A DNA stretch of 64,000 bases from Alcaligenes sp. SORT26 (GCF_017377875.1 NZ_CP070975.1:2604001-2668000), one strand, 5' to 3'. Shown: positions 48,252 to 57,617, counted from the first letter of the stretch. Notes: generated by a model from the sequence alone, not told the origin. Numbers and translations are program-made.

Positions 48252-49199
48252 TCAGGAGACAAGGGCCTGTTCAATCAAGGTCGTCACATCGCCGTCATGA
48301 TGCATACCCAATTGCGTGGCGATTGCCGTTGTCAAAGGCGGCCACTGGGCAAACTGCTGGTCAAACTGTGGGTTGGACTGGAAGCGCAAGCCCGCATCGG
48401 CCCCCAAGCCATAGCGGGATTTCGCTGCCTGAACCAGGTCTGCGACCTGGAGGCGCTGGGCGGGAAGGTTCCACACCCGCCCGGCAGGAAGCCGGGTTGT
48501 TTCAAGCCTTGCAGCCATCTGAAGATGCTGGATGCAAGCGGGTAAAGAAAGCAGCCAGATCCAGCCCTGAGGTCCGATGGGGCAATCGTAGGGACTGCCT
48601 GCGGCCAGGGCGTGAATCAAGGAACTGGCAAAGGAAGACAAGGCCGTTTCGGCTGTCATGGGTCTGGCGACCACGGTAGGAAGGCGAACCGAGCGACTGT
48701 CCAGAAACCCCCGGCGGCTGTAATCGGCCAGCAGCAGCTCCACCATCCGTTTCTGTGTGCCATAACTTAAGGTAGGTGCGACAGCGGTGTCGTCGTCCAC
48801 TTGCTTGGGCAGCGGCGTACCAAAGACGCCGATACTGCTTGCATACACCACGACGGGGCACTGCCCTTGTTCGCGCAAGTGCTCCAACAAGCCTATCGTG
48901 CCGTCTATATTGACGCGCAGACCCAATGCGAAGTTTTCTTCGGCCAAGCGACTGGTCACCGAGGCCAGGTGAAAAACCGTATCTGGCGCAGGCGTCAGAA
49001 CCTGCTCCAGGACGGCCTTGTCAGACAAGTCTCCACTGATGCAGCGCAGGCCGGGCGTGTGGTGATAGGGTTGATCTTCAAAGGCCAGATCAGTCAGCGT
49101 CAGGCTTTGAATTTCATTGGCGGCAAGACGTTTGGCCATCGCACAGGCTAATGCCTGGCCGATATAACCGTTGGCGCCGGTAATCAAGACATGGTTCAT
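48252..49199 (-). CDS. NAD-dependent epimerase/dehydratase-family dehydrogenase, DenD-like
   Basis: 315 residues, extended short-chain dehydrogenase. The NAD site is GANGYIGQA; the catalytic residues are S in VYASSIGVFG and the YGTQK motif (Y and K). The closest family I recognise is D-erythronate 2-dehydrogenase (DenD), which oxidises the 2-hydroxyl of a tetronic acid. It begins 3 bp after the isomerase gene stop. The DenD assignment rests on family look and the OtnI-like neighbour; a uronate dehydrogenase role is an alternative. Confidence 0.75.
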   Translation of the reverse strand: MNHVLITGANGYIGQALACAMAKRLAANEIQSLTLTDLAFEDQPYHHTPGLRCISGDLSDKAVLEQVLTPAPDTVFHLASVTSRLAEENFALGLRVNIDGTIGLLEHLREQGQCPVVVYASSIGVFGTPLPKQVDDDTAVAPTLSYGTQKRMVELLLADYSRRGFLDSRSVRLPTVVARPMTAETALSSFASSLIHALAAGSPYDCPIGPQGWIWLLSLPACIQHLQMAARLETTRLPAGRVWNLPAQRLQVADLVQAAKSRYGLGADAGLRFQSNPQFDQQFAQWPPLTTAIATQLGMHHDGDVTTLIEQALVS

Positions 49200-49202
49200 G
49201 GC

Positions 49203-50036
49203 TTACCTCCCGGCAGTCTGAAAGCAAGCCGCAGCATCAGGACGACGTGCCGTATTCAGCACCCCTCGATCCTGCAAAGGCTGGCACCAGGACAAGCCCT
49301 CTGCCGGTACGCCGCGAGGCTGATACTCGCAGCCCAACCAGCCGTCGTAACCCAAGGTGGGCAAGGCCGCTACGCCTTCCAGCAAACCATCCTGGCTCAG
49401 ATCAGGCTCATAACGCCCATCCGCACCAGCAATCTGCACATACCCAATCCAGGGAGCGCAAGCTGCAACACTGGCAGGCACATCCAGGCTTTCCTTGACG
49501 CAGTGGTAGTAATCAAATTGCAGCCGCAGACGCGGGTTATTGAAATGCTTAAGCACCGCTATCGCCTGCTCGGGCAGGTGATAAAAATACCCCGCCATGT
49601 CGCTACGGTTCAGCGCTTCCAGCGTCAGCACCAGATCATCGGCTTCGGCCAAGGCCAGGGCATGTTCCAGATTATTGAGCAGTGTGGCCAGGCAATCCTC
49701 CTGCTCCAAACCGCTCACATACCCGGCCATCACATGGATGCGACGGCACCCTGCTGCCTGCGCCACCGCGCGAGCACGATCAAAGGCTTCCCGGAACTGC
49801 GGCTGTGCCTCAGGAATCGCCGCCCAGCCCAGCCTGCCCGTCCCCTCGCCGATAGGCGTATTGATCAGAGTCAGATCCAGCTTGGCAGCCTGAAGCTGTT
49901 TGGCATACCAAGCGGGAGGATAGTCATAGGGCAGCAAAATCTCGACGCCCTGAAAACCATCGGCCGCCGCTGCCTCAAAGCGTTCGCTCCAGTCCAGATG
50001 CCGATACAACCAACTGAGATTAGCGGATAGTTGCAT
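49203..50036 (-). CDS. Hydroxypyruvate isomerase-type TIM barrel isomerase (Hyi/OtnI family)
   Basis: 277 residues. AP-endonuclease-2-like barrel with metal ligands in LTLEALNRSDMAGY (Glu), QFDYYH (Asp/His) and LGCEYQPRG (Glu). Members isomerise hydroxypyruvate to tartronate semialdehyde, or 2-oxotetronate to 3-oxotetronate. The C-terminus extends about 15 residues past the last family motif. Both readings fit the operon: OtnI beside a DenD-like enzyme, or Hyi beside a reductase for tartronate semialdehyde. Confidence 0.82.
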   Translation of the reverse strand: MQLSANLSWLYRHLDWSERFEAAAADGFQGVEILLPYDYPPAWYAKQLQAAKLDLTLINTPIGEGTGRLGWAAIPEAQPQFREAFDRARAVAQAAGCRRIHVMAGYVSGLEQEDCLATLLNNLEHALALAEADDLVLTLEALNRSDMAGYFYHLPEQAIAVLKHFNNPRLRLQFDYYHCVKESLDVPASVAACAPWIGYVQIAGADGRYEPDLSQDGLLEGVAALPTLGYDGWLGCEYQPRGVPAEGLSWCQPLQDRGVLNTARRPDAAACFQTAGR

Positions 50037-50049
50037 GGGGCCGCCTGTC

Positions 50050-50946
50050 TTACGCGTCTATCTGGCTAAGGAAGGCGTCGCGCTGCTCAGGCAGAACCAC
50101 GCTAACCACGGCAGAGACTTCGGCCTGCCCCAGACCCATGGCGCTGGCGACACGCAGCATTTGCTGCACGCTGGCCGCAACCGGCATAGGCGCGCCGCTC
50201 TGTTGAGCATTGGCGATCAGGGTGTCGACATCCTTGAGCATGGTGGACAGCGCACCGATGCTTTTTGCCTGCGCTTCTATCATGCGTGGGGCGAAGATCT
50301 GCAAAGGCTTGGAATCTGCCCAGCCGCCCGCCAGCGCGGGTGCCAGCTTGTCTACATTGATGTTATTGCGTTGGGCAAAACCAATCGCTTCAGCCAGCGC
50401 CGCAATCGAAGTGGCAACGATGGCCTGATTGCATAACTTGGTCGCCTGCCCGGCACCGGAGGGCCCCATATGCGTGATGTTGCCTGCATAGGCACGCATC
50501 GCCGCCTCGGCTTCTGGCATATGAGTTTCACTACCGCCTGCCATGATGGCCAGCGTACCGGCCTCCACACCAGGAATACCGCCGGAGACTGGGGCATCGA
50601 TCCAGTCAGCCCCGCCGTTTTGCGCCAGACGAGCGGCCAGGCGACGCGTTGCTTCGGGATCGATGCTGGAATGATCCACCACCCATTTAAGCCCCACTGC
50701 CTGAGCAACCCCGTCATCACCAAAGACCACGGCCTCTGCCGCCTTGGCATCGAAAAGGCATAACAGAACGCCATCCGCGCCTTCAGCGGCCTCGCGTGGA
50801 GTACCCACAACCTGAGCACCCAAGGCCGCCAGCGGCTCCGCCTTTTCTCTGGAACGATTCCAGACCTTAACCTCGTGGCCCGCCTTGAGCAGACGCTGTA
50901 CCATCGCAGCGCCCATCAGTCCTAAACCGCAAAAACCGAGTTTCAT
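50050..50946 (-). CDS. NAD(P)-dependent 3-hydroxyisobutyrate dehydrogenase-family oxidoreductase (LtnD/GlxR-like)
   Basis: 298 residues. Rossmann motif GFCGLGLMGAAMVQRLLKAG, substrate loop DAPVSGGIPGVEAGTL and the catalytic lysine in GAGQATKLCNQ. The ATG at 50946 (one base after the dehydratase stop) has GAGGA upstream; an ATG-like start at 50961 is less likely. The family includes L-threonate dehydrogenase and tartronate-semialdehyde reductase. Either suits the neighbouring isomerase. Cofactor and substrate unresolved. Confidence 0.85.
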   Translation of the reverse strand: MKLGFCGLGLMGAAMVQRLLKAGHEVKVWNRSREKAEPLAALGAQVVGTPREAAEGADGVLLCLFDAKAAEAVVFGDDGVAQAVGLKWVVDHSSIDPEATRRLAARLAQNGGADWIDAPVSGGIPGVEAGTLAIMAGGSETHMPEAEAAMRAYAGNITHMGPSGAGQATKLCNQAIVATSIAALAEAIGFAQRNNINVDKLAPALAGGWADSKPLQIFAPRMIEAQAKSIGALSTMLKDVDTLIANAQQSGAPMPVAASVQQMLRVASAMGLGQAEVSAVVSVVLPEQRDAFLSQIDA

Positions 50947-50947
50947 C

Positions 50948-52660
50948 TTATACGTCCTCAAGCTGTTCTTGCGGCCACTCGGCAGCGCCGGAATGGGTCA
51001 CCGCCCCTTCATTGGTTGGTCCAACCAGGCGTGCGTATTTTTCCAAAGCACCGGCCAGACGGTCTCGCAGATAAGGCTTCCATTGCGCCCGGCGTACAGC
51101 CAGCTCTTCATCCGACACATGCAATTGCATGCTGCTTTGTGTGGCGTCGATGGTGATGCGATCACCGTCGCGCACCAGACCGATATTCCCGCCTGCCGCC
51201 GCTTCGGGGCTGGCATAGCCGATACACATGCCGCGTGTCGCACCCGAAAAACGGCCGTCAGTCAGCAGCGCTACTTTCTCGCCATTGCCATGACCATAGA
51301 TCGCTGCGGTGACGCTTAACATTTCGCGCATGCCGGGGCCGCCTTTGGGGCCTTCGTTACGGATAATCAGTACGTCGCCAGCCTCATAGGCCTGCTTGGA
51401 CACCACCGCCATACAGTCTTCTTCGGTTTCAAAAACGCGGGCGCGCCCGTCAAACACAAGAGACTTCAAGCCAGCAATCTTCAGCAAGGCGCCGTCAGGG
51501 CACAGATTGCCCTTCAACACGACCAGACCACCCGAAGCATGAATAGGCTGATCACTGCTGCGCACGATGCGGCCATCCACATCGGGGAAACTCTCCAGAG
51601 CCTCTGCCAGGGTTTCGCCCGTAATGGTCAGTGCATCGCCGTGCAAGTGGCCGCTTTTCAGCAGCGCCTTAAATACCACGGGCACCCCGCCGATCACATC
51701 CAGATCCCGTGCCAGATAGCGGCCACCGGGCTGCAAATCGGCAATCAATGGCGTGCGGTTGAACACCTCAGCCATATCGTCCGTAGTGAAACGAATGCCC
51801 ACTTCGTGCGCAATGGCGGGAATATGCAGGGCCACGTTGGTCGATCCGCCGGTGGCGGCGACAGCCGCAGTGGCGTTTTCCAGACTCTTGCGTGTGATGA
51901 GATCGCGCGGCAGTGGACCACCGTTAGCCAGAATTTCCATTACACGTCGACCCGCACGGCGAGCCAGCGCATGACGTTGGCTGTATACCGCCGGGGTGGT
52001 CGAAGAACCCAGAAAGGACAGGCCCAAGGCCTCTGCCACCATACCCATGGTATTGGCCGTGAACTGACCCGGACAGGAGCCGACAGTCATGGCACAGGTA
52101 CGTTCGATGCCGTGCAACTGTTCCAGTGAAATCGCGCCAGTCTGGTAGCGACCCACGCCTTCAATGGCGGTAAGCACCGTGTTCTCAGTACCGTCGGGCG
52201 AGTAGCCCGGCAACATGGAACCACCGTAAATGAAGACCGAGGGGACGTTGAGTCGCGCCATGGCCATCAGGGTGCCAGGCAGCGTCTTGTCGCAGCCGCC
52301 CAAACCGACCAAAGCGTCATAGGCATGGCCACGCACGGCTATTTCCATACTGTCGGCAATCATCTCGCGCGAGACCAGGCTCATGCGCATGCCAGCGTGG
52401 TTCATGGAGGTGCCGTCGGACACGGAAATCGTGTTCATCATGACGGGGACGCCGCCACCTTGAGCAACGCCCAGGCGCACGCTATCGGCTTGAGGACCCA
52501 GGGATTTGGAGCAGGGAGTGTTGTCTCCAGCGGTGCCAATGATGGCGACCATCGACTTGTCGAGATCGTCGTCGTCCAAGCCGGTAGCACGCAAAAAGGC
52601 TCGGTGTGGGGTGCGGGTCACGCCCTCGGTCACTGCTTTTGATCTATGTTTTTTTAGCAT
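50948..52660 (-). CDS. IlvD/EDD family dehydratase, probably for a sugar acid
   Basis: 570 residues. The Fe-S cysteines are in [18 protein letters not shown] and [14 protein letters not shown], and the family core NTISVSDG is intact. The family dehydrates 2,3-dihydroxy acids: dihydroxy-acid dehydratase in branched-chain synthesis, or aldonate dehydratases in sugar-acid breakdown. Its place behind a GntR regulator and ahead of oxidoreductases and a TRAP transporter argues for a catabolic sugar-acid substrate rather than IlvD. No clear Shine-Dalgarno precedes the ATG. Confidence 0.85.
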   Translation of the reverse strand: MLKKHRSKAVTEGVTRTPHRAFLRATGLDDDDLDKSMVAIIGTAGDNTPCSKSLGPQADSVRLGVAQGGGVPVMMNTISVSDGTSMNHAGMRMSLVSREMIADSMEIAVRGHAYDALVGLGGCDKTLPGTLMAMARLNVPSVFIYGGSMLPGYSPDGTENTVLTAIEGVGRYQTGAISLEQLHGIERTCAMTVGSCPGQFTANTMGMVAEALGLSFLGSSTTPAVYSQRHALARRAGRRVMEILANGGPLPRDLITRKSLENATAAVAATGGSTNVALHIPAIAHEVGIRFTTDDMAEVFNRTPLIADLQPGGRYLARDLDVIGGVPVVFKALLKSGHLHGDALTITGETLAEALESFPDVDGRIVRSSDQPIHASGGLVVLKGNLCPDGALLKIAGLKSLVFDGRARVFETEEDCMAVVSKQAYEAGDVLIIRNEGPKGGPGMREMLSVTAAIYGHGNGEKVALLTDGRFSGATRGMCIGYASPEAAAGGNIGLVRDGDRITIDATQSSMQLHVSDEELAVRRAQWKPYLRDRLAGALEKYARLVGPTNEGAVTHSGAAEWPQEQLEDV

Positions 52661-52695
52661 GGTCTTTGGTGGTGAGGAGTAGTTGAAAGGTCGAT

Positions 52696-53388
52696 TTAAT
52701 CGGCAAGATCCAGGCGGTCAAATACCCAGGAAACATCTTCCTGAATGTATTGACGTGCCTGGGTGAAATTCCCGGCGCGCAGTGCTTTTACGGTGGACTC
52801 ATGCAACTGATCAGCGGAGTCCTTGTTATGCAGCAGCTCGCGGGTTTCACGCAGATAAGCGCCAGACTGCAGCCACAGGCTCTCGATCATGGCGAGCATG
52901 ACGGGCGACTGGGCTGCCCCGTAAATCGTGAAATGAAAGATGCGGTTTTTCTCAAGGCTGCTGGCAACGCCTTTGGGCGTGCGGCGCTCTTGTGTGATTT
53001 CTCGTGCCAGCCCTTCAAGCTGATCCAGCAAGGCCGGGGTGAGATGAGGACCAGCCCACTCTGTGACGGTGCCTTCGATCAAAACGCGGGCGCGGCGAAT
53101 ATCGCTCAGGCAAGCTTTGGTGATCAGGGGAACTCGGGTGGTGCCGTTGGGCAAGGGCTCCAGGCCCTGCTGCGCCACCAGACGGCGGAGCGCTTCACGC
53201 ACAGGCATCGTGCTGGTGCCCAGCGCATCCGCCAGGTACTGGATGCCAAGAACTTGGCCCGCACGGTACTCGCCATGCATCAACTTATTGCGTAAGGCTT
53301 GGTAGACCGCTTCGTTCACCGATTGCCGAACGATGGGTTGAAAAGCCTCAAGCGGAGCGCTTGTGCTGACAGCGTCTGAATGTTTCAT
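52696..53388 (-). CDS. GntR-family regulator with FCD ligand-binding domain
   Basis: 230 residues. N-terminal winged helix (about 20-85, [20 protein letters not shown] and [11 protein letters not shown]), then an all-helical FCD domain (about 100-220). FCD regulators bind organic acids and usually repress the neighbouring catabolic genes. First gene of the ten-gene operon, 35 bp before the dehydratase, so it should control itself together with the pathway. GGA six bases upstream of the ATG. Confidence 0.9.
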   Translation of the reverse strand: MKHSDAVSTSAPLEAFQPIVRQSVNEAVYQALRNKLMHGEYRAGQVLGIQYLADALGTSTMPVREALRRLVAQQGLEPLPNGTTRVPLITKACLSDIRRARVLIEGTVTEWAGPHLTPALLDQLEGLAREITQERRTPKGVASSLEKNRIFHFTIYGAAQSPVMLAMIESLWLQSGAYLRETRELLHNKDSADQLHESTVKALRAGNFTQARQYIQEDVSWVFDRLDLAD

Positions 53389-53397
53389 TAAGTTCCG

Positions 53398-53439
53398 TCA
53401 CAAAGTGAATTCGACCAAAGATTTGTGATTTTTGATCAA
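53398..53439. promoter_or_regulatory. Candidate operator upstream of the GntR gene
   Basis: TCACAAA (53398-53404) and TTTGTGA (53422-53428) are an exact inverted pair, 10 bp upstream of the gntR start. A perfect palindrome, TTGATCAA, follows at 53432-53439. Likely autoregulation site; inferred from position. Confidence 0.4.
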
Positions 53440-53558
53440 TTCTAAGGACGGACTTCGCCAACAACAAATCAGAGCAAACCCTTAGCGCCTGCACTGGGGA
53501 TACGCGGCTTGGCAGGCATTTTTGCCTATCCGCGCACCCCGATTAGTACGGCACCAAA

Positions 53559-54047
53559 TCAAGCAATCGCGCCGCTTGCCGCCGGAATAGGCAGCTCATT
53601 CAGACCTTTGAATTCTTGCAAAGAAAAGCTGGTTTGAGCCTGCCGAACACCCGGCAAGCGATGCAATTTGCGCTGCAGCAGCTCGGAATAGCTATCAAGA
53701 TCTTTGGCAACGACCATCAGCAAGAAATCGGCTGGACCGGCAATGCCATGGCACATCACCACCTCGGGAATATCGCGTACAGCCTCAACAAATTCCACCG
53801 AGCGCGCTTCGTTTTGAAAGTCCACACTGATGCTGACAAAGGCCACCACCCCATACCCCAAGCCGCGACGATCCAGCCTGGCCTGGTAGCCTGCAATCAG
53901 CCCGGATTCTTCCATGCGCCGAATTCGACGCCAGCAAGGCGACTGCGAAATGCCCACTTTTTGAGCCAGCTCGCTTGTTGTGAGCCGGGCATTTCGCTGC
54001 AGTTCAGCCAACAAGCTGCGGTCTACCTCATCCAGTTCTATTTGCAT
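53559..54047 (-). CDS. Lrp/AsnC-family regulator, likely KynR-type
   Basis: 162 residues from the ATG at 54047. An AsnC helix-turn-helix (LDEVDRSLLAELQRNARLTTSELAQKVGISQSPCWRRI; blocks LDEVDRSLLAELQRN and VGISQSPCWRRI) is followed by a RAM ligand-binding domain. Starts at 54059 or 54110 cannot be excluded; no ribosome site is obvious for any of them. It is divergent from kynA, exactly the position of KynR, which activates the kynurenine genes in response to L-kynurenine in other proteobacteria. That function is inferred from position. Confidence 0.85.
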   Translation of the reverse strand: MQIELDEVDRSLLAELQRNARLTTSELAQKVGISQSPCWRRIRRMEESGLIAGYQARLDRRGLGYGVVAFVSISVDFQNEARSVEFVEAVRDIPEVVMCHGIAGPADFLLMVVAKDLDSYSELLQRKLHRLPGVRQAQTSFSLQEFKGLNELPIPAASGAIA

Positions 54048-54081
54048 AAAAAAATCCATTTTTGGAAATTTAAAGAAAAAA

Positions 54082-54164
54082 TTATGCGTCCATGAAAAAC
54101 AGCTTGGCACAACTCCCTTAAATACATAAGATCAACGCATAAATTTAAGTGGGATTTGCTTAAG
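54082..54164. promoter_or_regulatory. Repeats in the regulator-kynA gap
   Basis: TTATGCGT (54082-54089) and ACGCATAA (54135-54142) are inverted, as are CTTAAAT (54117-54123) and ATTTAAG (54143-54149); another GCTTAAG is at 54158-54164. AT-rich phased repeats are typical Lrp-family targets. The rest of the 330-bp gap up to kynA shows no gene. Confidence 0.4.
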
Positions 54165-54381
54165 AAACCACAGACAAATCCCATCTTTGCCCTGGCAGCA
54201 TCTACCCGGTTGACCCCACCCTGCCTGCCCATCATGGGCGGCAAACACAGCGCCCAGCGGCTATCCCCTGAAGCGCAAAAAATACTGGTGACATCAGGCA
54301 ATATACGCATGCCAGGCTCTAACACACGATAATGTTCGGCATATCACAAACGCCATTATTAACGTACGGGAGACAGAATAA

Positions 54382-55254
54382 ATGAATGCTTCCAAAGCAT
54401 CGGCTGACCAAGGCGTCGGCGAGACAGAGCGCATTGTTTCGGAAGAAAAGGCGCAGTTAGATTTCAGCCAATCCATGAGCTATGGCGATTACCTGCACCT
54501 GGACGAGGTGCTGGGCGCCCAGCATCCACTATCGCCTGCCCATGACGAGATGTTGTTCATCATCCAGCACCAGACCAGCGAGCTCTGGATGAAGCTGATG
54601 CTGCACGAGCTGAACGCCGCTACCGCCTCCGTCGCCGCTGACCGCTACGCCGACAGCTTCAAAATGCTGGCGCGTGTCTCGCGCATCATGGAACAACTGG
54701 TCAGCGCCTGGACCGTCCTGTCCACAATGACCCCGCCGGAATACACCGCGATGCGGCCGTATCTGGCTAGCTCCAGTGGTTTCCAAAGCGCGCAGTATCG
54801 ATGTATTGAGTTTGCCCTGGGCAACAAGAACGCCGCCATGCTCAAGCCCCATGCACACCGGCCCGACCTGCTGAGCCAAGTTGAGGCAGCCTACCGCGCC
54901 CCTTCGCTTTATGACGAGTCGCTACGTTTGCTGGCACGCCAAGGCTTTGATATTCCTGCAAATTACCTGGATCGTGACTGGACGCAGCCCTACGTCGCCA
55001 GCCCCGAAGTCGAAGCCGCATGGCTGCAGGTTTATCGTGACCCCTATGCTCACTGGGATCTGTACCAGCTTGGCGAGAAACTGACCGATATTGAGGACGC
55101 ATTCCGTCTGTGGCGTTTCCGCCATGTCACTACGGTCGAACGCGTTATTGGCTTCAAACGTGGCACTGGCGGCACCGGTGGCGTCAGCTATCTGCGCAAG
55201 ATGCTGGACGTTGTGCTGTTCCCCGAGATCTGGACAGTTCGGACCGCGCTGTGA
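54382..55254 (+). CDS. kynA: Tryptophan 2,3-dioxygenase KynA
   Basis: 290 residues, the usual bacterial size. Heme dioxygenase converting L-tryptophan to N-formylkynurenine. The family segments [54 protein letters not shown] (with the proximal heme histidine) and YLRKMLD are all intact. GGGAG lies upstream of the ATG. The TGA overlaps the next ATG by one base. Confidence 0.96.
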   Translation: MNASKASADQGVGETERIVSEEKAQLDFSQSMSYGDYLHLDEVLGAQHPLSPAHDEMLFIIQHQTSELWMKLMLHELNAATASVAADRYADSFKMLARVSRIMEQLVSAWTVLSTMTPPEYTAMRPYLASSSGFQSAQYRCIEFALGNKNAAMLKPHAHRPDLLSQVEAAYRAPSLYDESLRLLARQGFDIPANYLDRDWTQPYVASPEVEAAWLQVYRDPYAHWDLYQLGEKLTDIEDAFRLWRFRHVTTVERVIGFKRGTGGTGGVSYLRKMLDVVLFPEIWTVRTAL

Positions 55255-56159
55255 TGCACGCTCCCAAGGACTCACTGTCGGCCCAAGAACGAGAGCGTGA
55301 ATACTCGCCAAGCTCCTGTATAGGCGGAAACTATGCGCCTTACATTGAGCAATACGCCACGCTCAGCGCAGCCGCTTTAAAAAGCGCCTCTCGGCATGTC
55401 GAGCTTGCCTATGGCAGCGCGGCAGCGCATAAGCTCGACCTCTTTTTACCGGAACGTGGTGACTCGGAATCCCTCCCGCCGCTGCTCCTGTTTATTCATG
55501 GCGGCTACTGGCAGGAGCTGTCCAAGGCCTCCTCTTTGTTCTCGGCCCCGGACTGCAACGAGGCGGGCATCGCCTTTGCCGCCATCGATTACACCCTGGC
55601 ACCGCAAGCCTCTGTCCACGACATGGTGCTGGAATGCCGCAAGGCTCTACGCTGGCTGCATCAACACGGTGAAGAACTGGGCTTTGACCCGCAGCGCATC
55701 GTCGTTTCCGGCAGCTCTGCCGGGGCGCATCTGGCGGCCATGTGCTGCTTGCGTGGGTGGAAGGATGATGCGGACTTACCGGTAGGCGCGCCCGCCGCGG
55801 CAGTGCTGGTTTCAGGCATTTACGAGCTGCAAGCCCTGATTGGCACCAGCATCAATGAGGCACTGTCCCTGGACGTGGGGAGTGCACAGGCGATCAGCCC
55901 TCAACTGCTTGATCTGACGGGTTTTCCGCCCACCATCATCAGTTGGGGAGAAATCGAAACCTCGGAGTTCAAGCGCCAGAGCCAGGCTTTTGCCGATGCG
56001 CTGAACACACTCGGTGCCCAGTATCTGCCCCCCATCGAAATGCCAGCACGCAACCACTTCGATGTCATTCTTGACCAGGCTCGTCCCAACACCCGCTTGG
56101 GCGATGCCACGCACGCGCTCTTTGCGTCCTTGCCGGTCACCTCTACTCGGAGCAAGTGA
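55254..56159 (+). CDS. Alpha/beta-hydrolase, probable N-formylkynurenine formamidase
   Basis: 301 residues from the ATG that shares a base with the kynA stop. HGGYW (oxyanion region) and the nucleophile elbow GSSAGAHLA identify the hormone-sensitive-lipase/AFMID-like branch; the acid and histidine are expected near EIETSEF and ARNHFDV. This eukaryote-like formamidase type replaces the metal-dependent KynB of many bacteria. Coupling with kynA strongly supports hydrolysis of N-formylkynurenine to kynurenine. Longer in-frame starts overlap kynA and are rejected. Confidence 0.82.
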   Translation: MHAPKDSLSAQEREREYSPSSCIGGNYAPYIEQYATLSAAALKSASRHVELAYGSAAAHKLDLFLPERGDSESLPPLLLFIHGGYWQELSKASSLFSAPDCNEAGIAFAAIDYTLAPQASVHDMVLECRKALRWLHQHGEELGFDPQRIVVSGSSAGAHLAAMCCLRGWKDDADLPVGAPAAAVLVSGIYELQALIGTSINEALSLDVGSAQAISPQLLDLTGFPPTIISWGEIETSEFKRQSQAFADALNTLGAQYLPPIEMPARNHFDVILDQARPNTRLGDATHALFASLPVTSTRSK

Positions 56160-56536
56160 TGAAACAAGTTGTCGACGTCGGGCTGCCGCCCCTGAAGCAA
56201 GCGTTTTCCTGGGCAGTCAAAGCCAAAGGGGAAATGCTGTTCATGGTGAACGGGCCTGTGCGCCCGGACGGCAGCATCGATACGGGAAGCATCGAGCAGC
56301 AAGCTCGCCTGACTTTTGCCAATATGCAGCGGGCCACGCAAGCGGCGGGTGGCAGTCTGGAAAATGTCACCCAAGTGCTGATCTACATGACCGATGTTGC
56401 CGACATGGACATCATCGACAAGGTGTACAGGGAGTTTTTCTCCGCCCCCTTCCCCAACCGCGCCAGTGTTGGCGTTGCGGCCTTGGTGGAGCCGGGCATG
56501 AAACTGGAAGTTGTGGCCTACGCCATGATTCCTTGA
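56159..56536 (+). CDS. Rid (YjgF/YER057c/UK114) family protein
   Basis: 125 residues from the ATG at 56159, overlapping the hydrolase stop (TGATG) with CGGAG upstream; a GTG at 56156 is also possible. The Rid fold ends with FPNRASVGVAALVEPGMKLEVVA, holding the conserved arginine that binds the substrate carboxylate (shown as PNRASVGVAAL and KLEVVA). Rid proteins hydrolyse reactive enamines/imines; one branch is 2-aminomuconate deaminase of the 3-hydroxyanthranilate route. In this operon either meaning is possible. Confidence 0.85.
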   Translation: MKQVVDVGLPPLKQAFSWAVKAKGEMLFMVNGPVRPDGSIDTGSIEQQARLTFANMQRATQAAGGSLENVTQVLIYMTDVADMDIIDKVYREFFSAPFPNRASVGVAALVEPGMKLEVVAYAMIP

Positions 56537-56587
56537 TGCTGCAAAAGGCGGGCACGCTGCAGGCAAAACCTGACATCACCCGCCTGA

Positions 56588-57553
56588 TTACAGCGAGTCG
56601 AACGGGTCCTGCGTGCTTGGCAAGCCCGTGTCATCCCCCAGCACAAAGCGCGGGATGAATTGCAGCACATATTGCCGCATGGCTTCGACCAGACGCTGCG
56701 CATCGGGACGCAGTTCGCGAGATCGCAAGGACACCACGCCGACCATATACGGCACGTGAATATCAATCGGGCGCAGCACCACATTGGGCAGTGGCAGACC
56801 GTGGGCGGTGAAGGGGTCGATCAGCGACACACCCACACCCTGGCTGGCCAGCACCAAACCCTCCAACGAGGAGGCAACCTCGATATGACGAATCTCTTCC
56901 GGTGATTCCGGGCTGGCACGCAACAAGGCTGTAGCCAGGGTATGACGCAGGCGGTGGCGGTTCTGCACCGAGATCAAGGGTGTGCCTTGAATATCGCTCA
57001 GGCGCACCAGTTCCTGTTTCGCCAAAGGATGGTTGACGGACATGCCCAGCAGGCAGGGACTTTGCCCGGACCAGTGCAAGGTGCAGCCATCAATGTCCAG
57101 CGGCAGACTGGTCACCGCCAGATCTGCCCGCCCTTCGTCGATGGCTTGCACGACTTCTTCCGGTTTCACCGTATCAATAATCAGCTTTTGCTTGAAGGCT
57201 GGATCGTGCTGTTCCATGATGCCCAGGGCTTGCGGCAACAAGCCTATGGCCAGAGCATGGGTCGCCACGATACGCAGGGGCCGCAGGCCCCCACGGGCGA
57301 TTTCCAGAGCACGGCTTTGCAGCACCTCCAGATTCATCAGCACAGGCCGGGCTTCCAGATAGAACTCGCGCCCTTGCTCGGTCAAGGTGACCTGCGGCCG
57401 AGTACGGGTAAACAATCTGAAACCCAGTTCCTGTTCCAACTCCTGGATCTGGCGGCTAACCACGGGCTGAGAGCGGTCCAGCAGTCGACCGGCAGCGGTA
57501 ACGCTACCTGCGGACATCACCGCTGCAAAAGCTTCTAATTGGCGAATTTCCAT
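56588..57553 (-). CDS. LysR-family transcriptional regulator
   Basis: 321 residues. N-terminal LysR helix-turn-helix (MEIRQLEAFAAVMSAGSVTAAGRLLDRSQPVVSRQIQELE; blocks MEIRQLEAFAAV and SQPVVSRQIQELEQELG), then a periplasmic-binding-like effector domain (about 90-295). It is convergent with the kyn genes (51 bp apart) and follows panB on the same strand after 64 bp, so its target is not evident. Confidence 0.9.
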   Translation of the reverse strand: MEIRQLEAFAAVMSAGSVTAAGRLLDRSQPVVSRQIQELEQELGFRLFTRTRPQVTLTEQGREFYLEARPVLMNLEVLQSRALEIARGGLRPLRIVATHALAIGLLPQALGIMEQHDPAFKQKLIIDTVKPEEVVQAIDEGRADLAVTSLPLDIDGCTLHWSGQSPCLLGMSVNHPLAKQELVRLSDIQGTPLISVQNRHRLRHTLATALLRASPESPEEIRHIEVASSLEGLVLASQGVGVSLIDPFTAHGLPLPNVVLRPIDIHVPYMVGVVSLRSRELRPDAQRLVEAMRQYVLQFIPRFVLGDDTGLPSTQDPFDSL

Positions 57554-57570
57554 GTCGTTCTATGTGAATG

Positions 57571-57603
57571 CCGCATTTATCAACATGGAATATTCTAATG
57601 CGG
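57571..57603. promoter_or_regulatory. Inverted repeat before the LysR gene
   Basis: CCGCATT (57571-57577) and AATGCGG (57597-57603) are an exact inverted pair 19 bp apart, starting 18 bp upstream of the LysR start and ending just before the panB stop. Possible autoregulatory site. Confidence 0.35.
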
Positions 57604-57617
57604 AATAGTTAGCCGGA

